This document shows positions 34,493 through 43,965 of a stretch of DNA of 64,000 bases, piece by piece; position 1 is the stretch's first letter; each line of letters starts with the position of its first letter. The stretch is from Verrucomicrobiota bacterium (GTDB lineage Bacteria > Verrucomicrobiota > Verrucomicrobiia > Opitutales > UBA953): NCBI GenBank assembly GCA_026397965.1, contig JAPLTU010000040.1, forward strand, positions 107,594-171,593. The letters are read 5' to 3'. A program made the position numbers and the translations under genes. The notes beneath the pieces are model-generated. The model made no database searches. It was not told the origin of the DNA and saw nothing but the letters and a program-made list of their open reading frames with translations.

Positions 34493-35974
34493 TCAGTGTT
34501 TTCCTTGGTTACGACGGGCGAGCTCGGCTGCACGGCGATAGTTTTCGCGGAAGATAGCGCCCAGTTCAGTCATGCGGCGGGCGGAGACGAGGGCATCTCG
34601 GCTTTCCAGTCCTGGGTCGCCTTCGCCACCGGCGCGGTAGGGGAGTGCGCTGACGTCATTCATCACCGCCAAAGCGTCGGCGGGCATGCCAGCTTTGATG
34701 ATCTCGGCCCAAGCCTCTTTGAGCTCTTCATGCGTATCGATACACATGACGCGCACGGCCCGTCGAATTGTCCCGAAGGAGGCGGCCGTGAGTTCCGGCC
34801 GGTATTGGAGATGATCGGTGCCGACGTAGGGCGAACGAGCGGCGCGTTCTGGCGGCAGTGCCGTGTAGGCATCGCGGCGGACCGGCGGGCGAAAGAGCTC
34901 GCGTTCGCGCGGGCCTGGCACCGAGCCGACGGGCGAACTCCAGAGGGCCTGTCCGGCAGGGCTCAGCACGAAATTAACGAAGGCTTGCGCGAGTTCCTGT
35001 TCTGGGGCCCCCCGCAGGACGGCGATGGGGTCGCCGCTTACGGTCGTGCCGCCAGCGGGCGCCGTCCAGATGAGACGAACGTCATTAGCACGGTTGACCT
35101 GCTGGGCGAAGGCGGCTCCGTAATAATCCACGCACATGCCGGCGACGGCGTTACCGTCAGCGACATCTAAAGGAATTTTCGTGGAGCTATCGGAGAAGTA
35201 GCGGGCGTTGGCGGCCAACCGTTGCACCAAGCGGAAGCCGTCCGTCCAGCCCAGTGCGAGCCGGTCCTTTTCCGGTAGCGCGGCTCTTTCGGGCGCTTGT
35301 AGACTCCGCTGAATTTCGGCTTGGATGATGAGTTCGAAAGCACGGGCGACCGAACCGCTTTTAGTGGGGTCCGCCAAGGCCAGCTGTCCACGAAGTCGCG
35401 GATCGGCGAGATCTGCCCAGCGCACCGGGTCAGGCACGCCGATGGCGCGCCAACGCGTCGGAGCCCAGCAGATCCCAAAGCGGGAAAGACAAGACGAACA
35501 CCAGGTCTTGTCTTTGGCCCAAAGACGTTCCCCGGTGAAGAATTCAGGAATCGGCCCGCCGGCTGCGAACCATTCCGGGTGTTGATCAAAGGCGCGGAGG
35601 GGGACGAGACGACCTTTCTTGGACTGGCTGGCAAAATCCGGTTCGCCGCCGCCGAAGAAGACGTCGGCACCGATCCCGGCTCGCTTTTCTTCTTCCGCAG
35701 CTTTGTAGCCGGCGTCCAACATCAAGCGGATCTCAGAGGTGCCGCCAGGGCTGCGCCAATCCACGTACACATCTTCGCCGTGTCCTTCGCGCCAGTGACG
35801 GGAAAAGGCTTCGGAGAACTCTCGCCGGATGGACTCGCTGTGCGGCGTGAAGATAACCAAGCGACGTGTGCCTGGGGCCGGGCGCTGATTCGTGTCCTTG
35901 CGAAGCAGTAAGGGCAATACGATCAGCAGTGCCAAGGTGCCTAAGGTAATCCACCACGCTCGGGTCGTCTTCAT
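34493..35974 (-). CDS. ABC substrate-binding protein, iron type, membrane anchored
   Basis: ATG 35974 overlaps the ATPase stop by ATGA; the frame is open to 36580 but that region is the ATPase gene. The 493-residue protein has an N-terminal hydrophobic segment (WWITLGTLALLIVLPLLL) that looks like an anchor rather than a cleavable signal, then a type-II periplasmic binding fold (RRLVIFTPHSESIRREFSEA, ADVFFGGGEPDF, WADLADPRLRGQLALADPTK, SGSVARAF). It matches the Fe3+/spermidine-like family. A C-terminal extension of about 100 residues is beyond the usual length. The ligand is inferred as ferric iron or a phosphonate-like anion. Confidence 0.85.
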   Translation of the reverse strand: MKTTRAWWITLGTLALLIVLPLLLRKDTNQRPAPGTRRLVIFTPHSESIRREFSEAFSRHWREGHGEDVYVDWRSPGGTSEIRLMLDAGYKAAEEEKRAGIGADVFFGGGEPDFASQSKKGRLVPLRAFDQHPEWFAAGGPIPEFFTGERLWAKDKTWCSSCLSRFGICWAPTRWRAIGVPDPVRWADLADPRLRGQLALADPTKSGSVARAFELIIQAEIQRSLQAPERAALPEKDRLALGWTDGFRLVQRLAANARYFSDSSTKIPLDVADGNAVAGMCVDYYGAAFAQQVNRANDVRLIWTAPAGGTTVSGDPIAVLRGAPEQELAQAFVNFVLSPAGQALWSSPVGSVPGPRERELFRPPVRRDAYTALPPERAARSPYVGTDHLQYRPELTAASFGTIRRAVRVMCIDTHEELKEAWAEIIKAGMPADALAVMNDVSALPYRAGGEGDPGLESRDALVSARRMTELGAIFRENYRRAAELARRNQGKH

Positions 35975-37062
35975 GGGCGGGGGAGCACCACGACATCTGT
36001 GGTCGCCACGGCGACGGTGAGTTCGTGGCCAGTCGTGAGATTTGCTGGCGGGTTGCTGACCATGATCCGCAACGGACCAAGTCCAGTCCGAAGGGTAAGT
36101 TGGGCCCGTTGGCCGAGATATACTTTTTCGGTGACGACACCGGTCAGCGAATTCGCCTCGCCAGCGGCGGCTGGGTGCCAAGCTTCGGGTCGAATCGAAA
36201 GTTCTACGGTGCGACCGTTTTCTGCCGTACTCGAAGGGTCGCCCAGAATGCCCCTGAAGGTGCCGGCTGAAGTGAGCACGGACACCGTCGTCGCATCCCG
36301 CCCGCTGATTTCGGCGGCGATCAGATTGGTCTCGCCGATGAAGCGAGCTACTTCCGCCGAGATGGGTCGCCGATACACCTCTTCGGGCGTGCCGACCTGC
36401 GCGACGCGGCCGCGGCTGAGCAGCGCCATCCGATCCGCCATGGCGAGAGCTTCTTCTTGGTCGTGGGTCACGTAGACGGCAGTGAGGCCATTCTCTTTCA
36501 CGATGCGACGGATTTCTTGGCGCATCTCGATGCGCAGCTGGGCGTCGAGATTGGAAAGAGGTTCGTCCAGCAGGAGACAACGAGGACGAACGACCAAGGC
36601 CCGGGCGAGGGCGACCCGTTGTTGCTGACCGCCGGAGAGTTGATCGATGGAGCGTTCACCCAGGCCGTCGAGACGAACGGAGGCTAAGGCTTCCTGGACG
36701 CGGCGGGCGCGTTCGGCCGACGGGATTTTTCTTTCGACCAGGCCGAATGCGATATTCTCGGCGACGCTCAGGTGCGGCCACAGGGCGTAACTTTGGAAGA
36801 CCATCGCGGTTTCACGGAGATGCGGGGCCAGGTCCGTGACGTTGCGGTCGCCGAAGAAGATGTCACCGGAGGTAGGAAAATCGAGACCAGCCAGGCAGCG
36901 TAACAGGGTGGTCTTGCCGCAGCCCGAAGGCCCAAGCAAGAAGAAGAGCTCTCCGGGATTGATCGATAGGTTGACATCATTAAGCACGGTGACCGGCCCA
37001 GCGTCAGCGGGATAGGTTTTGTGGACGGAGCGGAGGTGGAGCGTTTCCATGGGGTGGGTCAA
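35971..37062 (-). CDS. ABC transporter ATP-binding protein (FbpC/PotA type)
   Basis: The 363-residue ATPase has Walker A GPSGCGKTT, the Q-loop in MVFQSYALWPH, signature LSGGQQQRVALARAL, Walker B CLLLDEPLSNLDA and H-loop VTHDQEEALAMADR, then a TOBE-like regulatory domain in the last ~120 residues. This is the FbpC/PotA class. The start overlaps the Verru_Chthon A gene and the stop overlaps the binding-protein gene, both by ATGA. Confidence 0.92.
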   Translation of the reverse strand: MTHPMETLHLRSVHKTYPADAGPVTVLNDVNLSINPGELFFLLGPSGCGKTTLLRCLAGLDFPTSGDIFFGDRNVTDLAPHLRETAMVFQSYALWPHLSVAENIAFGLVERKIPSAERARRVQEALASVRLDGLGERSIDQLSGGQQQRVALARALVVRPRCLLLDEPLSNLDAQLRIEMRQEIRRIVKENGLTAVYVTHDQEEALAMADRMALLSRGRVAQVGTPEEVYRRPISAEVARFIGETNLIAAEISGRDATTVSVLTSAGTFRGILGDPSSTAENGRTVELSIRPEAWHPAAAGEANSLTGVVTEKVYLGQRAQLTLRTGLGPLRIMVSNPPANLTTGHELTVAVATTDVVVLPRP

Positions 37063-40000
37063 ATTTCGTTCGGGGCGAGCCAGCGGAAGGAGAGAATGAT
37101 AAAACGCCGACCGAGCAGGACGTTGATCGGTGATTTTTTGGAATCGCGCAGCCGATCGTGCGGGAGATTGGACGGGTCGAGGTAGTCCGGCGTGCGTTGG
37201 ACGACTAACTCCAGAACCGCGCCCTGTCCAGTGCCGGTCTCTTCGTTGGCTTCGCCGTAAGCCCTGATACGGAAGGTGTCGGAGCGTGTGGCCAGCAACG
37301 GACCAAGCGCCTGGAGGAGGTCTCCTTGGAAGAGGCAGCCGTTGGCACCGAAGCCATTATGCGTGCGGTTGACGTTGTCGGTATCGAGGATTTCTACGTT
37401 ACGGAAGAACAGCCCTGGAGGCATGCCGGTCCGGGCGCCGGCGACACCGCCGTTCATCCAGTTATGGGAGATGGATGGATCGATTATTTTCCCGCCGCTG
37501 GGCATCTTCGCGAGGGTATCGGAACCGAGGGCCTTATCGGCTCGGGCGATGGCTGACTCCAAGGTGCCCGATCGGAACATCCAGCGGACCTTCTCTGCCG
37601 TCACCGGCAGGGTGGTGGTGGTCGCTTGGTTTTCGATTGGATATAGTGAAGTGGAGGTACCCACCGATGGTAAGCTCACGAAGGCCCCGGGTTTCTTGGT
37701 GGGGCCCAGATAGCGATTGATGAATTCGCAGAGCCCTAAAAAAGGTGTACCTGGATTTTGGATAGCAGGGAAGCCCTTGAAACGGCGGCCGGCGGGGCAG
37801 GGAAGGGTCCCCGGCGGATACTCTTGATCTCTTTCCGTGCGTTGTAGGAATTGCGCTCGCGCCTTGATCTCGGTGACGGTCGCCGTGGCCAGCGCGCGGA
37901 TCTGCGTATCGGAGAGATTGGCGAAACCATTCCAATAGGCGGCATCACCGATTTTGCGCGTGGCGGGCGTCTGCGTGGTGTCGCCGATGATTCGGGGAAA
38001 GCGAGCGTTGTTGGTGGAGGAGGGGGCAGTGGCGGCCTGTGATCCGAGGGCTAATCCTTTCAGCGATCCGTAAAGCCCCGTCCAGGCTTCGACTGAAGTG
38101 GAGTTAACGTTAAAGGCTCCAAGGTTGAGCAGGTAACTAGAGAATCGTCGGTAACCGTCGGGGCCGCCCGGCGATTTGCTGGGGTCGTCGTTGATGAAGC
38201 CGTCGGCGGTGATCGCCTGAGCGGCGAGGCCGATGCTGCCCTGATAAAGGGACATGCGTGGGTTGGAGAGTTTGCCCGTGCCAGCCGCGAAGGCGGCCAT
38301 GACCTGTGTCAGGCTCTTCGACCGGACAATGTTGTAGCTGCCATTACGCGAGCCTTCGCTGAGCACCGGGGCGGCGCCCGAGAAGAAGAAGCTATCCCAG
38401 AGCGCGTTATTCATCAGGTAACTCATATCACCGAAGGTGTGTCCGCCGATATAACTCGCGTTGGTGTGAGGGGTGCCATGCGTCCAGCTTTTGTCGAGCG
38501 GCACCACCATCGAGGGGAAGGAGTTGCCGACGGTGCGATAAGGCATCCAATCCCAAGCGCTCAGGTTGGCATGCATTAATTGGCCGAGCGAGACGGGTGC
38601 AGACAGGGGGACTTCCACCTCGGTCGTCGAGGCGATGCCGGCGGCACCGTGCGAAGGTCCGCCGAACGCATTTGCGCCGTTGGCTTTGGTGGCATCGATT
38701 TGGAGAAAATTACTCCACGATGTCGTTGCGGCATTGAGGGCCAGTTCGTCGCCCCCGAACAATTGCGTACGTTGGCTTGCCATGCCGATGCCGGGGAGTC
38801 CGTTCAGTGCGGGGTTAGAAGAAGTCTGCGGAAGCGGATTGGTGAAGAGCCAGGCAGGGTGAGCGGCGGGGACAGAATTCGCTTGGGCAGCTGAATAGGG
38901 TAGCGCGCTACGGTCGTAGGTGGTAGTGCGGGCGGTATCCGCTACCCGAGCTCTTGTGTCAAAAGCGGCGATGACGGGTCCCGGGGCGACTTCGGCGACG
39001 GTGCGAATTGCCGAGACTGGCCCAATCATTACTGGATTGGTCGGGCTGCCCGCATCGCCGAGGTGGGTGGCGTTAAAACCGCTTCCGCCAACATTTACGT
39101 AGTGGGCGTAACTCGCCAAGGAGTTATTACGGCTGGTCCCCAAGACTTCATTGGCCCCGAGGTCTTGTCCTACGATGTCATTTTTGAGGCTCTGTTTCCA
39201 GCCGGAGGTGAGGTATACCCAGTGGTGCCAGTACATCGAACTGGTCAGATCGATGCAGCATTTCACCGTATCGTCCGCTTTGAACTTGTAAGGTGCGGCG
39301 GCGATTGAGTCACGGATGTCGGTGTAAAAGCCACCCGTATAGTAAAACCCCCGCTCCATGTTGAGGATGGGAATCTTGGCCGCGTCCGTGGATACTCCGA
39401 GCGTGGTGGCATCCACCAAATCTTTTGAGGTGAAGACGGCGAATTCGCCTGGCTCAAGGGTCGTCGCTGGGACGACCGCGACGAGATTCTCCGCATTGGC
39501 GCCGGTCGAAGCATCGGAGGCCGCCTTGAAATTGAACAAGGAATCGAAAAGCCGCGGTGTCGCCGTGGTGTCCATCGGCTTAGTGGGGTCGTTGTCCGTG
39601 TGCGTGAAGATTTGCAATCTCATCTGGTCGAACTGCGAGAACGATACTTTTAATCCTCCCTTGATGCGGGGATCCGGCTCCGCACTGGTTGGCTCTTTTA
39701 GTTTGAGCTGCACATTGTAGGGATTGTGAATCACAAGCACCGGCGTGCACACGAGTTTGAGCGTATAGTCGGTGCCAGTCGAGACGGTGCGCAGCGAGAA
39801 AACCATCGAAAGTCTGTGGACGGTAGGCATGTAAGCCCCGCGCACGGGACGGGGGATGAAGCGTCCCTTACCGCCGCCCGTGAGGTCGCCGCCTTTGAGC
39901 GGGTTGATCCATCCGAGCGGGTCTGGGGTGGAATCGTAGCCATCAGTGTACGGCGAGGTGACCTTGCCTCCGCCGGACCACAGGGCGTTGTCCAGATCGT

Positions 40001-41564
40001 AGCGCGCGTAATTATTCAATCGGTATCCGCCCTTCACGAATTGGTTGGTGTTGGGGAAGAAGGATCGCGCTCCGAGGGAGGGTGTGTTCGTTGACCAATC
40101 GACATCCTTGTAGAGACGGTAGTAATCTCGAACGAGGTGCCAGAGCGGGCCCACCAAGCGCCGCGACTGCTTGTCCCAGGCGGTATTCTTCGTCACCGCT
40201 GGGGTACCTGACTTCTCTGTGTCATCGAGAGGTAGCCCCATCTCGTCCCCGCGGATGAAGACGGGACACCAAGGAAGGTATTGGGTGCCGCCCGTGAGTT
40301 TTCGGCCCGAGTTATCGGTATTGTCTTCATACATCGGCACCCAGACGCGGGGGAACGGATCCGAAGAAGTGACGGTGCCAGGGTTCGTCTTGGCGGTGCC
40401 GTAACTCGGAAACCAAGAACGTCGCTGGCCGAGAATCGGGTCGGCGGTGTAAGCTTCGACCACGGTCTCATGTCCATTACCGGAACCGAAGTCGGATACG
40501 TCGAATTGCGCATCATCCATCTCAAAGGCCAGCGAGAGATCTTTGCGTAACCCGCCGCGATAACTGTCGGCGAGGACGCCCGCTGTCCAAAGTGATTGAT
40601 GGTGGAAGCTGAGCTTGAGTGGAGATAGGCCGGCAGCGTCCGGGTCGTTGAGGTCGTAGCCGGGGAGCATCGGCAGCGTTGCGGTCGAGGCCATCGCCGT
40701 GAACATGGGCTCCTTGATGTTGACGTTTTTCAGACCAAGGAGCAGTTCGGTGCCGGTGCGGCCGGGAGCACGGAGAGCATCAACGGTACTCAGCGCCGAC
40801 GGTGCCGTCTTCGTGATGTCTCTGGGGTCTGTGAGGCAGATCGCGGCTTTGACCCCTTCGTCGCCGATCCAGTAAGCAAAATTTCCAGTGGTGCTACTGT
40901 TCGACGAGCCCGGGAGCGGAATTTTGGGAAGAGCGATACGCCCGTCGATATCATCAGCGGTTCCGATAATACCGTCTGGGCCGGGTTCAAGGACGGCACT
41001 GCTATTACCAACTAACGTAGCATAACTTTCTTTGTTCCCCGCTGCGTAGGTCTTCGGATAATCAATTTGCCACGGAGCCCAGTAAGTTGCATCGTAATCC
41101 GCCGTACCCGAATGGCTTTTCGACTGAGCTAAATAAACGGTGGACGCATTGTTCACGTCTTTGCCGCCCTTGCCGCTGATGAGCCATTGAGGGGGTTCGT
41201 CGGGCTTGTCCGTTCGCCAGGCACCGGTCCAATACCGTTGGCCTTGACCGCATTTAATCGCCCAAGACAGTGTCGGATCGTAGGGGCTAATCGGCTTGGG
41301 CGTGCAGGCTAATTCGCCCGTAGCGGTGCTGCGTGTATCCGGTCCTGCCGCCTGCTGAAGGTGTCCAAGGGCCAATCGCGCCGACATCGTGGCGTTGAGG
41401 CGTGCCCGGGTGGCGAGCATCGCCCATCTCGTCGCCTTCGATTCGATAGTGAGGAACGACGCCAGGACCAAGACAATCATGACGATCATCGCCATGATCG
41501 TCAGCGAGAGAATTAATGAGAATCCGGGGCTCCGCGGATTATGACCTGACCGCCGTGGGTTCAC
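37059..41564 (-). CDS. Verru_Chthon cassette protein A
   Basis: The 1501-residue protein begins with a prepilin-like N-terminus: basic leader, then GFSLILSLTIMAMIVMIVLV, ready for cleavage after glycine by a prepilin peptidase. The family, Verru_Chthon protein A, is specific to Verrucomicrobia and normally sits in a cassette with proteins B, C and D, which are pseudopilin-like. Here B, C and D are absent; only an exported unknown protein precedes it. The body has no known catalytic motif and many Gly/Asn/Pro loops. ATGA overlaps on both sides couple it to the unknown gene and to an iron-type ABC transporter. Confidence 0.85.
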   Translation of the reverse strand: MNPRRSGHNPRSPGFSLILSLTIMAMIVMIVLVLASFLTIESKATRWAMLATRARLNATMSARLALGHLQQAAGPDTRSTATGELACTPKPISPYDPTLSWAIKCGQGQRYWTGAWRTDKPDEPPQWLISGKGGKDVNNASTVYLAQSKSHSGTADYDATYWAPWQIDYPKTYAAGNKESYATLVGNSSAVLEPGPDGIIGTADDIDGRIALPKIPLPGSSNSSTTGNFAYWIGDEGVKAAICLTDPRDITKTAPSALSTVDALRAPGRTGTELLLGLKNVNIKEPMFTAMASTATLPMLPGYDLNDPDAAGLSPLKLSFHHQSLWTAGVLADSYRGGLRKDLSLAFEMDDAQFDVSDFGSGNGHETVVEAYTADPILGQRRSWFPSYGTAKTNPGTVTSSDPFPRVWVPMYEDNTDNSGRKLTGGTQYLPWCPVFIRGDEMGLPLDDTEKSGTPAVTKNTAWDKQSRRLVGPLWHLVRDYYRLYKDVDWSTNTPSLGARSFFPNTNQFVKGGYRLNNYARYDLDNALWSGGGKVTSPYTDGYDSTPDPLGWINPLKGGDLTGGGKGRFIPRPVRGAYMPTVHRLSMVFSLRTVSTGTDYTLKLVCTPVLVIHNPYNVQLKLKEPTSAEPDPRIKGGLKVSFSQFDQMRLQIFTHTDNDPTKPMDTTATPRLFDSLFNFKAASDASTGANAENLVAVVPATTLEPGEFAVFTSKDLVDATTLGVSTDAAKIPILNMERGFYYTGGFYTDIRDSIAAAPYKFKADDTVKCCIDLTSSMYWHHWVYLTSGWKQSLKNDIVGQDLGANEVLGTSRNNSLASYAHYVNVGGSGFNATHLGDAGSPTNPVMIGPVSAIRTVAEVAPGPVIAAFDTRARVADTARTTTYDRSALPYSAAQANSVPAAHPAWLFTNPLPQTSSNPALNGLPGIGMASQRTQLFGGDELALNAATTSWSNFLQIDATKANGANAFGGPSHGAAGIASTTEVEVPLSAPVSLGQLMHANLSAWDWMPYRTVGNSFPSMVVPLDKSWTHGTPHTNASYIGGHTFGDMSYLMNNALWDSFFFSGAAPVLSEGSRNGSYNIVRSKSLTQVMAAFAAGTGKLSNPRMSLYQGSIGLAAQAITADGFINDDPSKSPGGPDGYRRFSSYLLNLGAFNVNSTSVEAWTGLYGSLKGLALGSQAATAPSSTNNARFPRIIGDTTQTPATRKIGDAAYWNGFANLSDTQIRALATATVTEIKARAQFLQRTERDQEYPPGTLPCPAGRRFKGFPAIQNPGTPFLGLCEFINRYLGPTKKPGAFVSLPSVGTSTSLYPIENQATTTTLPVTAEKVRWMFRSGTLESAIARADKALGSDTLAKMPSGGKIIDPSISHNWMNGGVAGARTGMPPGLFFRNVEILDTDNVNRTHNGFGANGCLFQGDLLQALGPLLATRSDTFRIRAYGEANEETGTGQGAVLELVVQRTPDYLDPSNLPHDRLRDSKKSPINVLLGRRFIILSFRWLAPNEI

Positions 41565-42295
41565 CTTTGGGAGAGAGTCTTACTTATTGCGGTTTTTTTA
41601 TTTCCGCTCGCGGGCGGGTTGACTGGCGCCGTCTGCTTGGTCTCCGCGGCAATCCTCTCCTCGACCCCACGAACTTTGATCTGACCCTCTTCGCCTGGAG
41701 CGGGTAGCAGGAATAAGAGGGAGCGGATGTCTTCCAACTGCAACCAACGGAGCCCACCGGCAATCAGCCAGTTGCCGTCCTCACCCGGTAAAAAGAATTG
41801 CGCTTGGCCATATTGGGCGGGCTTCACTTGGGGATGCAGGGTGATTTCTTGACCAGATGGCAGGATGCGACGCTCGCCTGGCATACTTAAACCCACCGAC
41901 TTGGGGCAAAGATTAAAAAATCGGATGGTCCCAGCGGCGGCGGTTCCGCCATTATCCAGTATCAGATTCAGACGAGCTTGGTCATCGGATCCCGATACGA
42001 TGGCGATGAGCTTGGTGGCGCCCGCCGGCACGGGGGAGGTGGCGATCGGTACCAGTACCTCCTTCGGGTCGGTGGTTTTCGGGCGGCGGAAGAGCGTGAA
42101 TTGACCTTCTTTACAAAGCGTGGTGACGGGCTCGCTCAGCGCGTGCGCATAAAGGGTGACGGGCTCGGGTCGGCCCTCGGCGTTGAGCATAGCCAACTCC
42201 ATCTGAGGGTCGTCGAAACTCATTAGTTTGACGCTCACTTGTGCGGCGTCCGGGTCGGCCGACAGGGCCCCGAGTATCAGCAGATGTGCAATCAT
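41561..42295 (-). CDS. Exported protein of unknown function, first gene of the Verru_Chthon operon
   Basis: The 244 residues start with a short hydrophobic signal (IAHLLILGALSA). The mature part has repeated beta-strand stretches (PVTLYAHALSEPVTTL, ARLNLILDNGG, GTIRFFNLCPKSVGLSM) and a polar Pro/Asn/Lys tail. No known domain was recognised; a sandwich fold resembling DUF4397-type proteins is possible. Its stop overlaps the start of the protein A gene by ATGA, so the two are translated together. Homologues next to protein A would support a shared role in secretion. Confidence 0.65.
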   Translation of the reverse strand: MIAHLLILGALSADPDAAQVSVKLMSFDDPQMELAMLNAEGRPEPVTLYAHALSEPVTTLCKEGQFTLFRRPKTTDPKEVLVPIATSPVPAGATKLIAIVSGSDDQARLNLILDNGGTAAAGTIRFFNLCPKSVGLSMPGERRILPSGQEITLHPQVKPAQYGQAQFFLPGEDGNWLIAGGLRWLQLEDIRSLLFLLPAPGEEGQIKVRGVEERIAAETKQTAPVNPPASGNKKTAISKTLSQR

Positions 42296-42525
42296 GGCCT
42301 TAATTCAGGCGGGCTCCACAGTTGCGTCTACGCAATTAGCGGCCCGTTTTTTTATTTAACTTAATAGGATTCAAAACGTCATCTGAATGTCACCCATGGG
42401 CTCCGGCCCAAGGATAAGTGTCGAATGTTACAATTGCTTGCGTCTTTATTCACAAATGGTTGGGTGTAACTTGCGTTTAATCGAGACTATGCAGACGCCG
42501 TCACCTCCCGCACTCTAAGCCCCCC

Positions 42526-43965
42526 ATGACCGATTCCTCCCCGGGACGGCGTTCCCGTCAGCGCCCTGCCGCCTCTCCTAATTACGGCGATCGGGTGCCC
42601 CCGCACAATCTCGATGCCGAGCGCGGATTGATCGCCAGCATCGTCATCGACGGCGGCGATACTTTGCAACGTTGCCTCGAGCAACGCGTCACGGCGGATT
42701 ATTTTTTCGACCCTAAGCACCAAGATATTTACGCCACGGCCTTAGCCCTTTCGCAGGATAGCATGGGCATCGACGAGATCACGCTCACCGAGCGGCTGCG
42801 GCGGGAAGGGCGCATCGAATCCGCCGGTGGCGCCGCCTACGTCAACGAGTTGACCGGCTTGGTGACCTCCACCGCCCACGCTCCTCATTGGTTGGCCATC
42901 ATCCGTGAGAAACACTTTCTCCGGCAATTGATTTCCACCGCCGTGACCACGGTGGAGAAAGCCCACTCTCACGCCGAAGGAATCGAACGCTTGCTCGAGG
43001 ACGTCGAACAATCCTTCTTCCGGATCAGCGAAGACCGTATTTCCGAGTCCGCCGTTTCGATCGATAAGCCGATCGAAGAAGCGATGGAATTGGTTGAACG
43101 CATCATGCGCGATCGTAATTCGGTGCAAGGAGTCCCGACGGGCTTCACCGACTTAGATGCGCTCACCTTCGGCTTCCAAGGCGGCCAGATGGTGGTCGTG
43201 GCTGCCCGACCTGGTATGGGAAAGACTTCCATCGCCTTAAATTTCATCGAGGCCGCACTTTTCCCTAAGCCTAATTCTAATAAGGGCCCGGCCCATGTCC
43301 TGCTCTTTTCCTTGGAAATGCCTGCCCGGGAATTGGCCCTCCGCATGCTTTGCTCGCGCGCCCGCGTCAGCATGACGAAATTACGCTCGGCTCACCCGGA
43401 TCAACGTATGCAGCTGGATCTGGTCGCCGCGGCCAATGAATTCAAGGGACGGCCGCTGGTGGTCGATGATAATGGGGGCCAGAATATCCTGGAAATCCGG
43501 GCGAAATGCCGTCGGGTACATGCCCGTAAGCCCTTAGATATGGTCGTCATCGACTACATCCAGCTAATTAATGGGCTCGATTCCGGTCTCCCGCGCGAGC
43601 AGCAGATCGCCGAAGTCTCGCGTAGCATCAAGGCTATGGCCAAGGAGTTTAATATCCCGATTATCGCCCTCGCTCAGCTTAATCGTAAATCGGAAGACGA
43701 GGCCCGCCAGCCGCGGATGTCCGATTTGCGAGAATCTGGGTCGATTGAGCAGGATGCGGACATCGTCATGCTGATCTCGAAGCCCACCGCCAGCCAGAAG
43801 CAGCAGCCCGACCAGGAAGAAGAACATGCCGCCCAGCCCGGATGCTATACCCGCCATCTCATTATAGCTAAAAACCGTAATGGACCGACCGCCGACATCA
43901 ACTTGCTCTTTAACCCGGGGCTTACACGCTTCGAGTCCTTGGCTAAAGAATACCGTAATGAATAA
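42526..43965 (+). CDS. dnaB: Replicative DNA helicase DnaB
   Basis: The 479-residue DnaB has the N-terminal domain (PPHNLDAERGLIASIVIDGG) and RecA-like C-terminal domain with Walker A ARPGMGKTS near residue 226, then LFSLEMPARELALRML, IDYIQLINGL and LAQLNRKSEDEA followed by DLRESGSIEQDADIVM. It unwinds the fork and recruits primase. The start is preceded by CCCCCC, not a Shine-Dalgarno sequence. Its last 8 bp overlap the bamA start. Confidence 0.97.
   Translation: MTDSSPGRRSRQRPAASPNYGDRVPPHNLDAERGLIASIVIDGGDTLQRCLEQRVTADYFFDPKHQDIYATALALSQDSMGIDEITLTERLRREGRIESAGGAAYVNELTGLVTSTAHAPHWLAIIREKHFLRQLISTAVTTVEKAHSHAEGIERLLEDVEQSFFRISEDRISESAVSIDKPIEEAMELVERIMRDRNSVQGVPTGFTDLDALTFGFQGGQMVVVAARPGMGKTSIALNFIEAALFPKPNSNKGPAHVLLFSLEMPARELALRMLCSRARVSMTKLRSAHPDQRMQLDLVAAANEFKGRPLVVDDNGGQNILEIRAKCRRVHARKPLDMVVIDYIQLINGLDSGLPREQQIAEVSRSIKAMAKEFNIPIIALAQLNRKSEDEARQPRMSDLRESGSIEQDADIVMLISKPTASQKQQPDQEEEHAAQPGCYTRHLIIAKNRNGPTADINLLFNPGLTRFESLAKEYRNE

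Noticed and set aside
34427..35170. 247-residue plus-strand frame
   Set aside because: It is antisense to the binding-protein gene and has no recognisable features.
35975..36580. N-terminal extension of the binding protein (total 695 residues)
   Set aside because: These codons overlap the ABC ATPase gene in another frame and show no protein pattern; the ATGA-linked start at 35974 fits better.
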